From Brucella anthropi ATCC 49188 (lineage in GTDB: Bacteria > Pseudomonadota > Alphaproteobacteria > Rhizobiales > Rhizobiaceae): a stretch of 64,000 nucleotides of DNA. Position numbers and translations under genes: made by a program. Below, piece after piece: positions 57,394 through 64,000 of this stretch. Within the stretch, counting starts at the first letter, position 1, and each line of letters begins with the position of its first letter. The notes beneath the pieces are model-generated. The model ran no database searches. It saw only the letters and a program-made list of their open reading frames with translations, and had not been told where the DNA came from. The stretch is from assembly GCF_000017405.1 (NCBI RefSeq), contig NC_009667.1, positions 2,280,001-2,344,000 of the forward strand. Reading direction: 5' to 3'.

Positions 57394-57948
57394 ATGACAC
57401 CTGCACTCAAGACGACTGTTGCTTCACTATGCCTTGGCGGCCTGGTGGCCGTCCTCTCCCCCCTTGTAACGCCGGCGTCCGCAGCCAAGTTGCAGCGCTG
57501 CGCAAGTGAGAACGGAGTCTGCCAGCTGCCCTACCCGGCAGAAGTGGTCTATGGCACCGGCGGACAAAATACGTCGCGCTTCATTGATCGGCCACAGGTC
57601 ACCTGTTCGAACCGCGTCTTCGGTGACCCGGCGCCGGGCAAAAAGAAAAGCTGCTCCTTCGTGGTTCAGGATCGCTGGGAAGACAGGCCTGGCCGTCCGG
57701 GTCGCCCTGATCGCCCCGGACGCCAGGATCGGTATGATCCGTATGACCGCTATGATGACCGCGACCGCGACTGGAGCCGTTGTGCGAAGGAAGGCGGGTT
57801 CTGCGATTTTTACGGTCGCAAGCGCGTCCGCTACGGCGCAAATGGCCGGTTCACGGAAGGCGTCTTCCGCAATGGCGTCCAATGTGACAATCGCGCCTTC
57901 GGCGATCCCGCACGCGGTAAGGCTAAAGCCTGCTACGTACTCGATTAA
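57394..57948 (+). CDS. secreted 184-residue protein with two copies of a Cys-containing domain
   Basis: The ATG at 57394 follows AGAGGGA. A signal peptide covers about 30 residues (to SAA). The mature part has two related modules: CASENGVCQLPYPAEVVYG...CSNRVFGDPAPGKKKSCSF and CAKEGGFCDFYGRKRVRYG...CDNRAFGDPARGKAKACYV. Each has four cysteines in the same order. The linker is rich in Asp, Arg, Pro and Tyr (DRPGRQDRYDPYDRYDDRD). Modules of this type occur in secreted proteins of many bacteria; no biochemical role is known to me. A terminator follows. Confidence 0.85.
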   Translation: MTPALKTTVASLCLGGLVAVLSPLVTPASAAKLQRCASENGVCQLPYPAEVVYGTGGQNTSRFIDRPQVTCSNRVFGDPAPGKKKSCSFVVQDRWEDRPGRPGRPDRPGRQDRYDPYDRYDDRDRDWSRCAKEGGFCDFYGRKRVRYGANGRFTEGVFRNGVQCDNRAFGDPARGKAKACYVLD

Positions 57949-57968
57949 GAGCCGGACGTAAGAATATA

Positions 57969-57999
57969 GAAGCCCGGACTGATCAGTTCGGGCTTTTTC
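57969..57999 (+). terminator. terminator of the two-module secreted protein gene
   Basis: AAGCCCGGACT-GATC-AGTTCGGGCTTTTT hairpin, 20 bases after the stop. Confidence 0.85.
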
Positions 58000-58048
58000 T
58001 ATCTAGTTAATGCAGAATCTCGAAAATATACATATCACACTGTTTTTA

Positions 58049-59137
58049 TTATACTTTGTTTCCAGCTTCACCGAAAATACTATAGCAGTTACGACCTTTG
58101 CCCTTTGCCTCATAGAGCGCAATGTCCGCATTGCGGGCGAGCGTGTCCGGCGTTGTGCCGTCGCGCGGTGCGAGAACTGCCCCGACGCTTGCCGAAACAT
58201 CCAGATTGACGCCGTGGATGAGGAAAGGTTCTCGAAAAGCCTCAACCACCCTTCCAGCCACCGTCTCGATGATTTCCATGCAATCTTCATCAGGAAGAAT
58301 GACGGCGAATTCGTCACCTCCCACACGCACCGGAATATCTGTTTCCCTTAAGGCGGAACGCAAACGTTGAGCCGCTTCGATCAGAAGCGCGTCGCCCATC
58401 AGGTGACCGTAGGTGTCGTTGACCGCCTTGAACCGATCGAGATCAATTAGCAGCGCACCAATCGGCTTGCCCTGCTGCAAGGCTTTTTCGATCATCGGAA
58501 TGGCAAGTTCGGTGAGAGCCCCGCGATTATAAAGTTTGGTCAGGCGGTCGGTCAGTGCGAGGCGCTTGAGAGCGGTGGAATCGTCAGTGAGGAATTTGTT
58601 GGTCTTTTGCAACCGCAGCAATCCACTCGCAATGCGGGCAAAATCCTCAAGCTTGGCACGTTCCGTATCGGAAATCTTTCGCGGCCTGCTATCGACAATG
58701 CACAGGGAGCCGACCGTCAATCCGGCATCGACAGACACCGGTGCACCAGCATAAAAGCGGAAACGCGGTTCGCCGGTCACATAAGGCATGCTGCAAAAGA
58801 GGTCGTTCTCGACCATATCCTCAATCACGAATAGCTCACCGCTTTCCACCACGAAGGTGCAGGCAGTCAACTCGCGGGGACAACTGCTGACCTTTTCGCC
58901 AGCATTGGCAGCAACACGCTGCCAGTCCTCGTCGATGATGTTGAGAGCAGACGTGCTGACGTCAAAAACGTCTTTCACAAGCGATACAAGGGTATCCAGT
59001 TCGGGCAGTCCAAGGCTGGACACGGAAACAAGACTACGGACGCTTTCAAGTCGCTCGACTTCATTGGCAGGAACCGAAAAAGGCTTCTTTTCCGTCATCG
59101 AACTATAGGCATCCATGCTCATCATTCTCACCGTCAT
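58049..59137 (-). CDS. GAF-GGDEF diguanylate cyclase
   Basis: A 362-residue soluble signalling protein. The GAF domain is at about residues 30-170 (FDVSTSALNIIDEDWQRVAAN, CTFVVESGELFVIEDM, YAGAPVSVDAGLTVGSLCIVD). The GGDEF domain follows from about 190 (DRLTKLYNRGAL; FKAVNDTYGHLMGD), with an intact VGGDEFAV active site. An RETD inhibitory I-site lies five residues before it, so product feedback is likely. It should make cyclic di-GMP when the GAF domain binds its ligand. No EAL domain or partner gene is adjacent. Confidence 0.93.
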   Translation of the reverse strand: MTVRMMSMDAYSSMTEKKPFSVPANEVERLESVRSLVSVSSLGLPELDTLVSLVKDVFDVSTSALNIIDEDWQRVAANAGEKVSSCPRELTACTFVVESGELFVIEDMVENDLFCSMPYVTGEPRFRFYAGAPVSVDAGLTVGSLCIVDSRPRKISDTERAKLEDFARIASGLLRLQKTNKFLTDDSTALKRLALTDRLTKLYNRGALTELAIPMIEKALQQGKPIGALLIDLDRFKAVNDTYGHLMGDALLIEAAQRLRSALRETDIPVRVGGDEFAVILPDEDCMEIIETVAGRVVEAFREPFLIHGVNLDVSASVGAVLAPRDGTTPDTLARNADIALYEAKGKGRNCYSIFGEAGNKV

Positions 59138-59270
59138 CTATGCTCCCTTTTTGGATATAGATAGTGATGAGAACCTCGACAGCAAGCCAAGCTTGTCCGG
59201 ACAGGCAGAGTTCGAACAGGTTTTTGTCAGGCGGAAGCAAGATGGCGAAACAGGTGTTTCACTATAAAAC

Positions 59271-59302
59271 AAAAAAAGCGGCGGCCGAATGGGCCGCCGC
59301 CT
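59271..59302 (-). terminator. porin terminator
   Basis: GCGGCGGCC-CATT-CGGCCGCCGC then TTTTTTT on the minus strand, roughly 95 bases after the porin stop. Confidence 0.85.
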
Positions 59303-59395
59303 CTGTCGCTAGAAACATGGACTGGAGGTCATCATAGTTCTACGACAATGCGTGTGCCGAAGCGGGCACTATTAGCCAGCGTATCAGCTAGAATA

Positions 59396-60514
59396 TCAGA
59401 ACGAGCGCTGGAAGCGGATCTTGCCCTGCCAGGCGTCTTTGCCGTCCATGCTCGTGTTCTTGTCCTGCCACTTGGTGTAGGAAACTTCAGGCGTGATGGT
59501 GAAGCCAGGAACGATCTGGTAGGCAACGTTTGCCGTTGCAGCGAAGGTTTCGCTGTCGTCATAAGCGGCCTGTACGTTGAAAGTGGCCTTGCTGGTTGCC
59601 TTGTAGGCTGCGCCGCCCCAGACTGCCCAGTCACCGCCCCAGGTGCCGTAGAACGAGTCGATGATACGGACGCGATAACCGCCCGACGTGCCGTAATGAT
59701 CGTCGTTGGACTTGTATGCGCCCTGCAGCCAGACCGAGAACTGATCGGTGATGTTAACATCGCCGCGGACCTTTCCGGCCCATTCCTCGTTACGGGCGTC
59801 ATAGGCGACGACACCGGCGATCTTGCCCCAGCTCTGCTCGTATTTCAGGCCACCGACCACATGCGGCATGTAATCCTTGATGGTGACGTCTACGTTCGAG
59901 TCGGTGTTGCCACCTTCTTCAAAGGAGACAATGGCCGAGAAACCGTTCCCGCCCTTGAAGGTGTAGCTGATGAGGTTGGTACGGTAGCCGCCAGCGAGGA
60001 TCACGTCGTCGCTGATGACGTTGCCGAGGTAACCGGTGAAGGTGACGAAAGCCGATTCATCCAGACCAATACGCAGACCGCCAAGCTGAATATAGGCGTA
60101 ACGCAGCGAGGTGCTGGTGGAGCCGCCATTGTAATTGTTGGCTTTGCCGTTGCCGTCGCCGTTCCAGTCGTAACGCAGTTCGCTATAGGTCTTGAGCGTG
60201 CCGAGTTCTGTTTCGGAAGCGGTCGAGAAACGAAGGCTGACGCGGGCCAGCTTGTTCCAGGTGTCGCGCTCCAGCTGTGCGGGGGTACGAGCATAATTGT
60301 TGTCGCCACCGCTTGCGTCGTAGCGAACATAACCATGAATGCGAAGGCAGGTTTCCGTCCCCGGAATGTAGAAATAGCCAGCACCATATGCATCGCATAC
60401 ACGGACATATTCGACTGCTTCCGGCTCAGGTGCCACGATCGCATCGGCTGCTTGCGCGCCAGAAATCGCTACGAGCGATGCTGCCGAACCGAGAAGAACT
60501 TTTCTGATATTCAT
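59396..60514 (-). CDS. Omp2b-type outer-membrane porin
   Basis: A 372-residue alphaproteobacterial porin. I start at the ATG at 60514 ([22 protein letters not shown], a signal peptide cleaved near residue 22), with GGAG upstream. The mature start [45 protein letters not shown] is characteristic of the Brucella Omp2 family, and it ends with the aromatic residue expected of a beta-barrel (FQRSF). It forms a general diffusion pore. The AT-rich upstream region suggests a strong promoter. Brucella usually has a closely linked pair (omp2a/omp2b); only one copy is visible here. Confidence 0.9.
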   Translation of the reverse strand: MNIRKVLLGSAASLVAISGAQAADAIVAPEPEAVEYVRVCDAYGAGYFYIPGTETCLRIHGYVRYDASGGDNNYARTPAQLERDTWNKLARVSLRFSTASETELGTLKTYSELRYDWNGDGNGKANNYNGGSTSTSLRYAYIQLGGLRIGLDESAFVTFTGYLGNVISDDVILAGGYRTNLISYTFKGGNGFSAIVSFEEGGNTDSNVDVTIKDYMPHVVGGLKYEQSWGKIAGVVAYDARNEEWAGKVRGDVNITDQFSVWLQGAYKSNDDHYGTSGGYRVRIIDSFYGTWGGDWAVWGGAAYKATSKATFNVQAAYDDSETFAATANVAYQIVPGFTITPEVSYTKWQDKNTSMDGKDAWQGKIRFQRSF

Positions 60515-61000
60515 AAATGCGTCTCCAGTAGATGAGTTAGACGCCACCGCTATATTTATTCACAATAACTTGATCAATGTTTATTCAATGTAAGTTTTGT
60601 GAATTATTTATATGTGATATAAAAGTTACTTCATATATATTTTATAAATACAAAAATATTCAGAATAAAAATAAAGTAATTCCTTTCATCGCCGCTCCAC
60701 GCAACGAATCCACCATATCAGCGATAATTTTATTCGGCCCCTTATGCCCTTCCAATCCGCGTAACGAGCGGACGCCCTCGCCTATCCGGCAACGGTGAAA
60801 GTTTTATAACAGCAACAAGAAATATACGTCGCGAGGCGGATAATTGCGCGTGTTTTCCAGTTCACGCTGGAAAGCCATAAACCGCGACTCGTCAATTCAA
60901 ATGCATGGAATGTTGATTCGTCATTGTCGACCTGACGAAGTGAATTTCCTCGGTCATTCTCTGACCCAATAAAGAAAACGAAGGCAGCAGGGGTAATGCA
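60515..61000. other. porin upstream region
   Basis: 486 bases. The first 160 (60540-60700) are strongly AT-rich and should hold the porin promoter. The rest has no convincing gene. Confidence 0.5.
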
Positions 61001-61090
61001 ATGGTTCTATTCTCTATTGTCATAGGCGTGCTGACATCTGCGGTGGTAATTGCGGCGTGCATCATGCTTTGGAGATATGAACGTCCCTGA
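61001..61090 (+). CDS. possible 29-residue membrane peptide
   Basis: ATG at 61001 after GCAGGGGTAATGCA gives MVLFSIVIGVLTSAVVIAACIMLW plus ERP, a single hydrophobic span. An overlapping ATG at 60996 is out of frame. Support is limited to the span and a fair ribosome-binding site. Confidence 0.35.
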   Translation: MVLFSIVIGVLTSAVVIAACIMLWRYERP

Positions 61091-61159
61091 AATTTCCCAC
61101 AGAAAGAGTGAGCGTGGCGACTGGCCCACTTCGACAGTCGAATCCAATAACAGCCTGAC

Positions 61160-61486
61160 CTACTTCGGTTGATTGCCCTGCATTTTGTTCGCTTCCGCGA
61201 TTGCAGATACGGTGATGCGTGGAGCTTCCGTCTTCGCTTTTTCGGCAATGTCAGCGAGCATGCGCAGCCTGCCACGGCCTTCCACTCGGCTTTTTCAGTC
61301 ACCCTGGCGCGTATTTCATCAATTCGCTTCAAAATGTTTTCATTTGCTTTCAGACGCATTTTATTGCCAAGATTAGGCTCAAATCCGGCTCGCTGATATG
61401 CCCGTCTGCTGTCAGACCTTCAGCCAATTCCTTTGCGAACATTTCCTGCTTTGCATTTTTCAAGACTGGCTTATGCCCATCACCAT
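61160..61486 (-). pseudogene. phage terminase small-subunit-like remnant with two frameshifts
   Basis: Three frames on the minus strand join into one protein resembling prophage terminase small subunits of rhizobia. They are KPVLKNAKQEMFAKELAEGL, then AYQRAGFEPNLGNKMRLKANENILKRIDEIRARV, then RLRMLADIAEKAKTEAPRITVSAIAEANKMQG to a stop at 61160. The first shift, near 61410, looks like a single lost base after an Asp-Gly codon pair. The second is near 61275. There is no in-frame start. The remnant is isolated, with no other phage gene nearby. Confidence 0.7.
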
Positions 61487-61497
61487 AAGGATACTCT

Positions 61498-61695
61498 ATG
61501 ATGAGATCAGAAGACGCTCTGTTGCTGAATGCTATTAGCGCCCAGGCCGACCGGGCCGAATTGATTATACCCAAGACCCTTTCGCTAAATCCGATTGCCG
61601 AACGACTACACGACGAATTCCCACATCGATCCACTGCCGAAATAGAAACTCAGTGCCGAGTTGTCTGGCAGGATCGTTATCTGTTCTGGAACTGA
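61498..61695 (+). CDS. 65-residue hypothetical protein
   Basis: ATG at 61498 follows AAGGATACTCT. The protein is soluble and mildly acidic at the start (MMRSEDALLLNAISAQADRAELI), with DEFPHRSTAEIETQCRVVWQDRYLFWN at the end. A good terminator stands about 100 bases downstream. No family recognised; its divergence from the terminase remnant suggests it may be accessory. Confidence 0.5.
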   Translation: MMRSEDALLLNAISAQADRAELIIPKTLSLNPIAERLHDEFPHRSTAEIETQCRVVWQDRYLFWN

Positions 61696-61792
61696 TATTC
61701 GCCTTCACAACTGGTTTTGGCGTAGACACGTCGTTATCGAGGCGCCGAAGAAAACCGATCCAATGCTGTTGACGCAGGGTCAGCAGTCACTA

Positions 61793-61815
61793 CCCCGCTT
61801 CGGCGGGTTTTTGTT
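61793..61815 (+). terminator. rho-independent terminator
   Basis: CCCCGC-TTC-GGCGGGTTTTTGTTT after the 65-residue gene. Confidence 0.8.
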
Positions 61816-61856
61816 TAGGCAATAAGTGCGGTGGCTGTACGTGATGAGGCGGGCTC

Positions 61857-61985
61857 TTACGACCCGCTCATTTCGTTATTCTTTTTCTTTTTATCTTCGT
61901 CGTAATGCCACTTGATGGCGAAGAACATGGCCACGCCTAACACGAGAACCTTGAACACCACGAAGAATATCGGAATCCATTCCAT
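61857..61985 (-). CDS. 42-residue membrane protein with a lysine-rich tail
   Basis: ATG at 61985 opens MEWIPIFFVVFKVLVLGVAMFFAIKWHYD, one long span, followed by EDKKKKNNEMSGS. The ribosome-binding site is weak (AGAAG). A similar short protein with a span and a basic end is familiar from related genomes, but no role is known to me. Confidence 0.5.
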   Translation of the reverse strand: MEWIPIFFVVFKVLVLGVAMFFAIKWHYDEDKKKKNNEMSGS

Positions 61986-62164
61986 CTTCTGAATATTTCC
62001 ATACAGCTATCAATCGCGAGGAGCATTACCTCAGAACCGCTGCCTCGGCATCTTCTTTTTTGTGCCATTGGTACTTTGATAAAATCAGGCGGCATCGATT
62101 TCCAACCATTGCCGAGTTGGAAATTTGATGGATCGGGATTTTTCTTTAATTTCAATGAAGTGAA

Positions 62165-62239
62165 TGGTGGGCGTGACAGGGATTGAACCTGTGACCCCTC
62201 CCGTGTGAAGGGAGTGCTCTCCCGCTGAGCTACACGCCC
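62165..62239 (-). tRNA. tRNA-Val(CAC)
   Basis: 75 bases with encoded CCA. Acceptor GGGCGTG/CACGCCC pairs perfectly. D arm TAGCTCAGCGGGAGAGC, anticodon stem CTCCC/GGGAG with loop TTCACAC (anticodon CAC), and T arm with GGTTCAATCCC are complete. Confidence 0.96.
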
Positions 62240-62417
62240 GATGAGCCAAGCTCGATCAAGGTGGTGCGGATATACTGGCCAGCGGCTGCATAAGTCAAGC
62301 GTCTCGCAAGCCTGTTTCCAAAGAGATTTCGATCTTCTCCCCAACAGCTTCTGATCGCAAAGAAAAACGGCAATCACCCATCGATGATTACCGTTCTGTT
62401 TTGATACGGGAGGGATT

Positions 62418-64000
62418 TCAGAGCGCTGCGAGGCGCGAACCTGCCGTCTTGTCGAATGCTTTCTGCAATCCGGAATCACGGTCGTAAACATCGCCGTAAT
62501 AATGGATTTTTCCATCCGCTTCCGGCCATGCGGTGAAATAGGAAATGAAGACAGGCACAGGTTCCTTGACCTTGATGCCGCGCTCATTCTTGCCGAAATA
62601 TTTTTCCAGATCCGTCACCGATGTCCCCAGAACCGCCGCCGCCATGTCACGTGGGCGTTCCAGACGAATGCAGCCATGGCTCAGGGCACGCATATCGCGG
62701 CTGAAATAGGATTTGGCCGGAGTGTCGTGCATGTAGATATCATGCGCATTCGGGAACAGAATTTTGAGTTCGCCCAGCGCATTGTCGAGGCTCGGCTTCT
62801 GGCGAATACCGACATGGGCTTTACCCGCGGCAACTGCACTCCAGTTGACGGCACTGGCGGAAACCTTCTTGCCGCCTGCATAGACCTCGTAACCATTGCG
62901 GTCGAGATAGCTCGTATCACGCATGACCTTGGGCAGCATCTCGTTCAGGATGATCGAGCGCGGCACGCCCCATGACGGATTGAAAACGACCGTCTGGACC
63001 TTGTTGTAGAAGAAGTAGGTCTGATGGGTTGGAGAGCCGATAACCACATTCATGGCCAGCTTCTCTTTTCCGTCCTCGAAATATTCGGCACGGTAAGCCG
63101 GCTGATTGACCATCACGTAACGCGTGCCGAAATCATGCGGCAGCCAGCGCAGGCGCTCCATGGAATAAAGGATCCGGTCGCGTTTGATGGAAGATTGCTC
63201 GCCTTGAAGTGCGGAAAGCGTATTGCGACCGATGACGCCGTCCGGCGTGCTGCCCGAAAGCTTCTGATAATCCTTGATTGCAGAAACCAGTTCCGGATCA
63301 TAGACGTCGCCGCTCGCATGCGTGTCCAGCACTTGCTTGTGCTGTGCCAGATAGCCAGCAGGCGCATGTCTCGAAATCAGCGCAACCACCTTGCTGAGCT
63401 GGTCATTGGTATCGCCCGGCTTGATGATGCCATTCAGCGAGATGCGGATTGGCTCGGCAGATGGCGGCTCGGTATTCGCAAGCTCGCGCTTCAACGCCGC
63501 ATATTGCTCATTGCTCGGTTGGAAACCATGCAGATAGGCAGCCGGATCGCTTTCCGATGCCAGCTTTTCGAGAACGGCTTTCGGATCGACGCGGTTGCGC
63601 GGTAGATCGTGGAAACCACTGAGGCGGTCCGCGATTACACGTCCCTCACCCGCATCGATGGCATAGCGCAGCGCGCGGGCAGACATGCGAATTTCAAATT
63701 CTGCAAGTTTCTGCTGGCGCTCAGATTCAGCAGCGCCATCGAAATTGTCAGCGGGGATCGTGACTGCATATTCATCCGGGTTGAGCCCATCTTCGTCCGC
63801 ACGGGCAAAGAAAGCCGCAACATTCTTGGCGCGGTCGAGCACTTTATCGTCGGCCGACCACATGAAAGAGCGCTGACTTGAATAATAGTCGACGATCGCC
63901 TGAGCGATCTCTTTCTCGGCTTTGACATTCACGGATTTCAGATAATTCGTCGCTGCATCGAAGGCACGCTGACCCGGCGTTTCTTCGCGAATCTGCGGAC
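62418..64000 (-). CDS. L,D-transpeptidase of the YcbB/LdtD type (5' end outside window)
   Basis: Over 527 residues are in the window; the frame stays open to 64000, so the true start is beyond the edge. The order of parts matches the YcbB type: an N-terminal scaffold (DYYSSQRSFMWS...FFARADEDGLNPDEY), a peptidoglycan-binding region (VYDPELVSAIKDYQKLSGSTPDGVIG), and the YkuD catalytic domain. Its core is MRALSHGCIRLERP with the nucleophilic Cys and the partner His. Such enzymes form 3-3 cross-links in the cell wall or attach proteins to it. Confidence 0.93.
   Translation of the reverse strand, partial: PQIREETPGQRAFDAATNYLKSVNVKAEKEIAQAIVDYYSSQRSFMWSADDKVLDRAKNVAAFFARADEDGLNPDEYAVTIPADNFDGAAESERQQKLAEFEIRMSARALRYAIDAGEGRVIADRLSGFHDLPRNRVDPKAVLEKLASESDPAAYLHGFQPSNEQYAALKRELANTEPPSAEPIRISLNGIIKPGDTNDQLSKVVALISRHAPAGYLAQHKQVLDTHASGDVYDPELVSAIKDYQKLSGSTPDGVIGRNTLSALQGEQSSIKRDRILYSMERLRWLPHDFGTRYVMVNQPAYRAEYFEDGKEKLAMNVVIGSPTHQTYFFYNKVQTVVFNPSWGVPRSIILNEMLPKVMRDTSYLDRNGYEVYAGGKKVSASAVNWSAVAAGKAHVGIRQKPSLDNALGELKILFPNAHDIYMHDTPAKSYFSRDMRALSHGCIRLERPRDMAAAVLGTSVTDLEKYFGKNERGIKVKEPVPVFISYFTAWPEADGKIHYYGDVYDRDSGLQKAFDKTAGSRLAAL

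Noticed and set aside
1..64000. CRISPR arrays, rRNA genes, complete IS elements, replication origin
   Set aside because: Looked for on both strands. No regularly spaced repeats, no rRNA sequence, no intact transposase, and no DnaA-box cluster or repABC genes were seen.

Overview
The window is a chromosomal segment of an alphaproteobacterium of the Brucellaceae (Brucella/Ochrobactrum group, order Hyphomicrobiales). Supporting signs are the 78-residue Hfq, the runs clpP-clpX-lon-hup and ntrY-ntrX-trkA-hfq-hflX, LexA boxes of the alphaproteobacterial GTTC-N7-GTTC type, an Omp2b-type porin, a complete rhizobial-style phn cluster, and at least eight copies of one short extragenic palindrome. The assignment to species is inference; no rRNA is present.

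Layout. 1-3.7 kb: glutaryl-CoA dehydrogenase and a CaiB-type CoA-transferase (cut by the left edge), divergent from a LysR regulator, then a luciferase-like flavin oxidoreductase. 3.8-8.8 kb: an RND drug-efflux pair with a divergent TetR repressor and a clear palindromic operator. 8.9-12.9 kb: tgt-queA (queuosine), two cyclophilin-type prolyl isomerases, and coaD. 13-17 kb: gyrA and marC. 17.1-29.5 kb: the C-P lyase phosphonate cluster. One strand carries phnG-H-I-J-K-L-acetyltransferase-M-N-C-D-E-E, with many genes overlapping by 4 bases; phnF and arsC are divergent. 29.6-34 kb: ssb and uvrA, diverging from a 1 kb intergenic region with two SOS boxes and a possible structured RNA. 34.3-35.9 kb: a dapA paralogue and small hypothetical genes. 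36.2-43.9 kb: hup, lon, clpX, clpP, hflX, hfq. 44.2-49.4 kb: trkA and the NtrX/NtrY two-component pair. 49.6-54 kb: an accessory patch with an acetyltransferase, a small Cys-rich ORF, an orphan amino-acid binding protein, and a 2.4 kb glycan island between tRNA-Arg(CCG) and a degenerate copy of its 3' half. 54.1-64 kb: an ABC-F ATPase, a lipoate ligase homologue, a secreted two-repeat protein, a GAF-GGDEF diguanylate cyclase, a porin, a decayed phage terminase small-subunit gene, tRNA-Val(CAC), and an L,D-transpeptidase cut by the right edge.

The core modules (protein quality control, DNA repair, redox/nitrogen signalling, RNA chaperone) are typical for the order. The parts that look acquired or decayed are the phn cluster between marC and ssb, the tRNA-Arg island, and the terminase remnant. 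The most notable details are the tRNA-flanked glycan island, the paired SOS boxes, a Tgt lacking most zinc ligands, an NtrX lacking the GAFTGA loop, the perfect TetR and PhnF operators, and several small ORFs below 60 codons.
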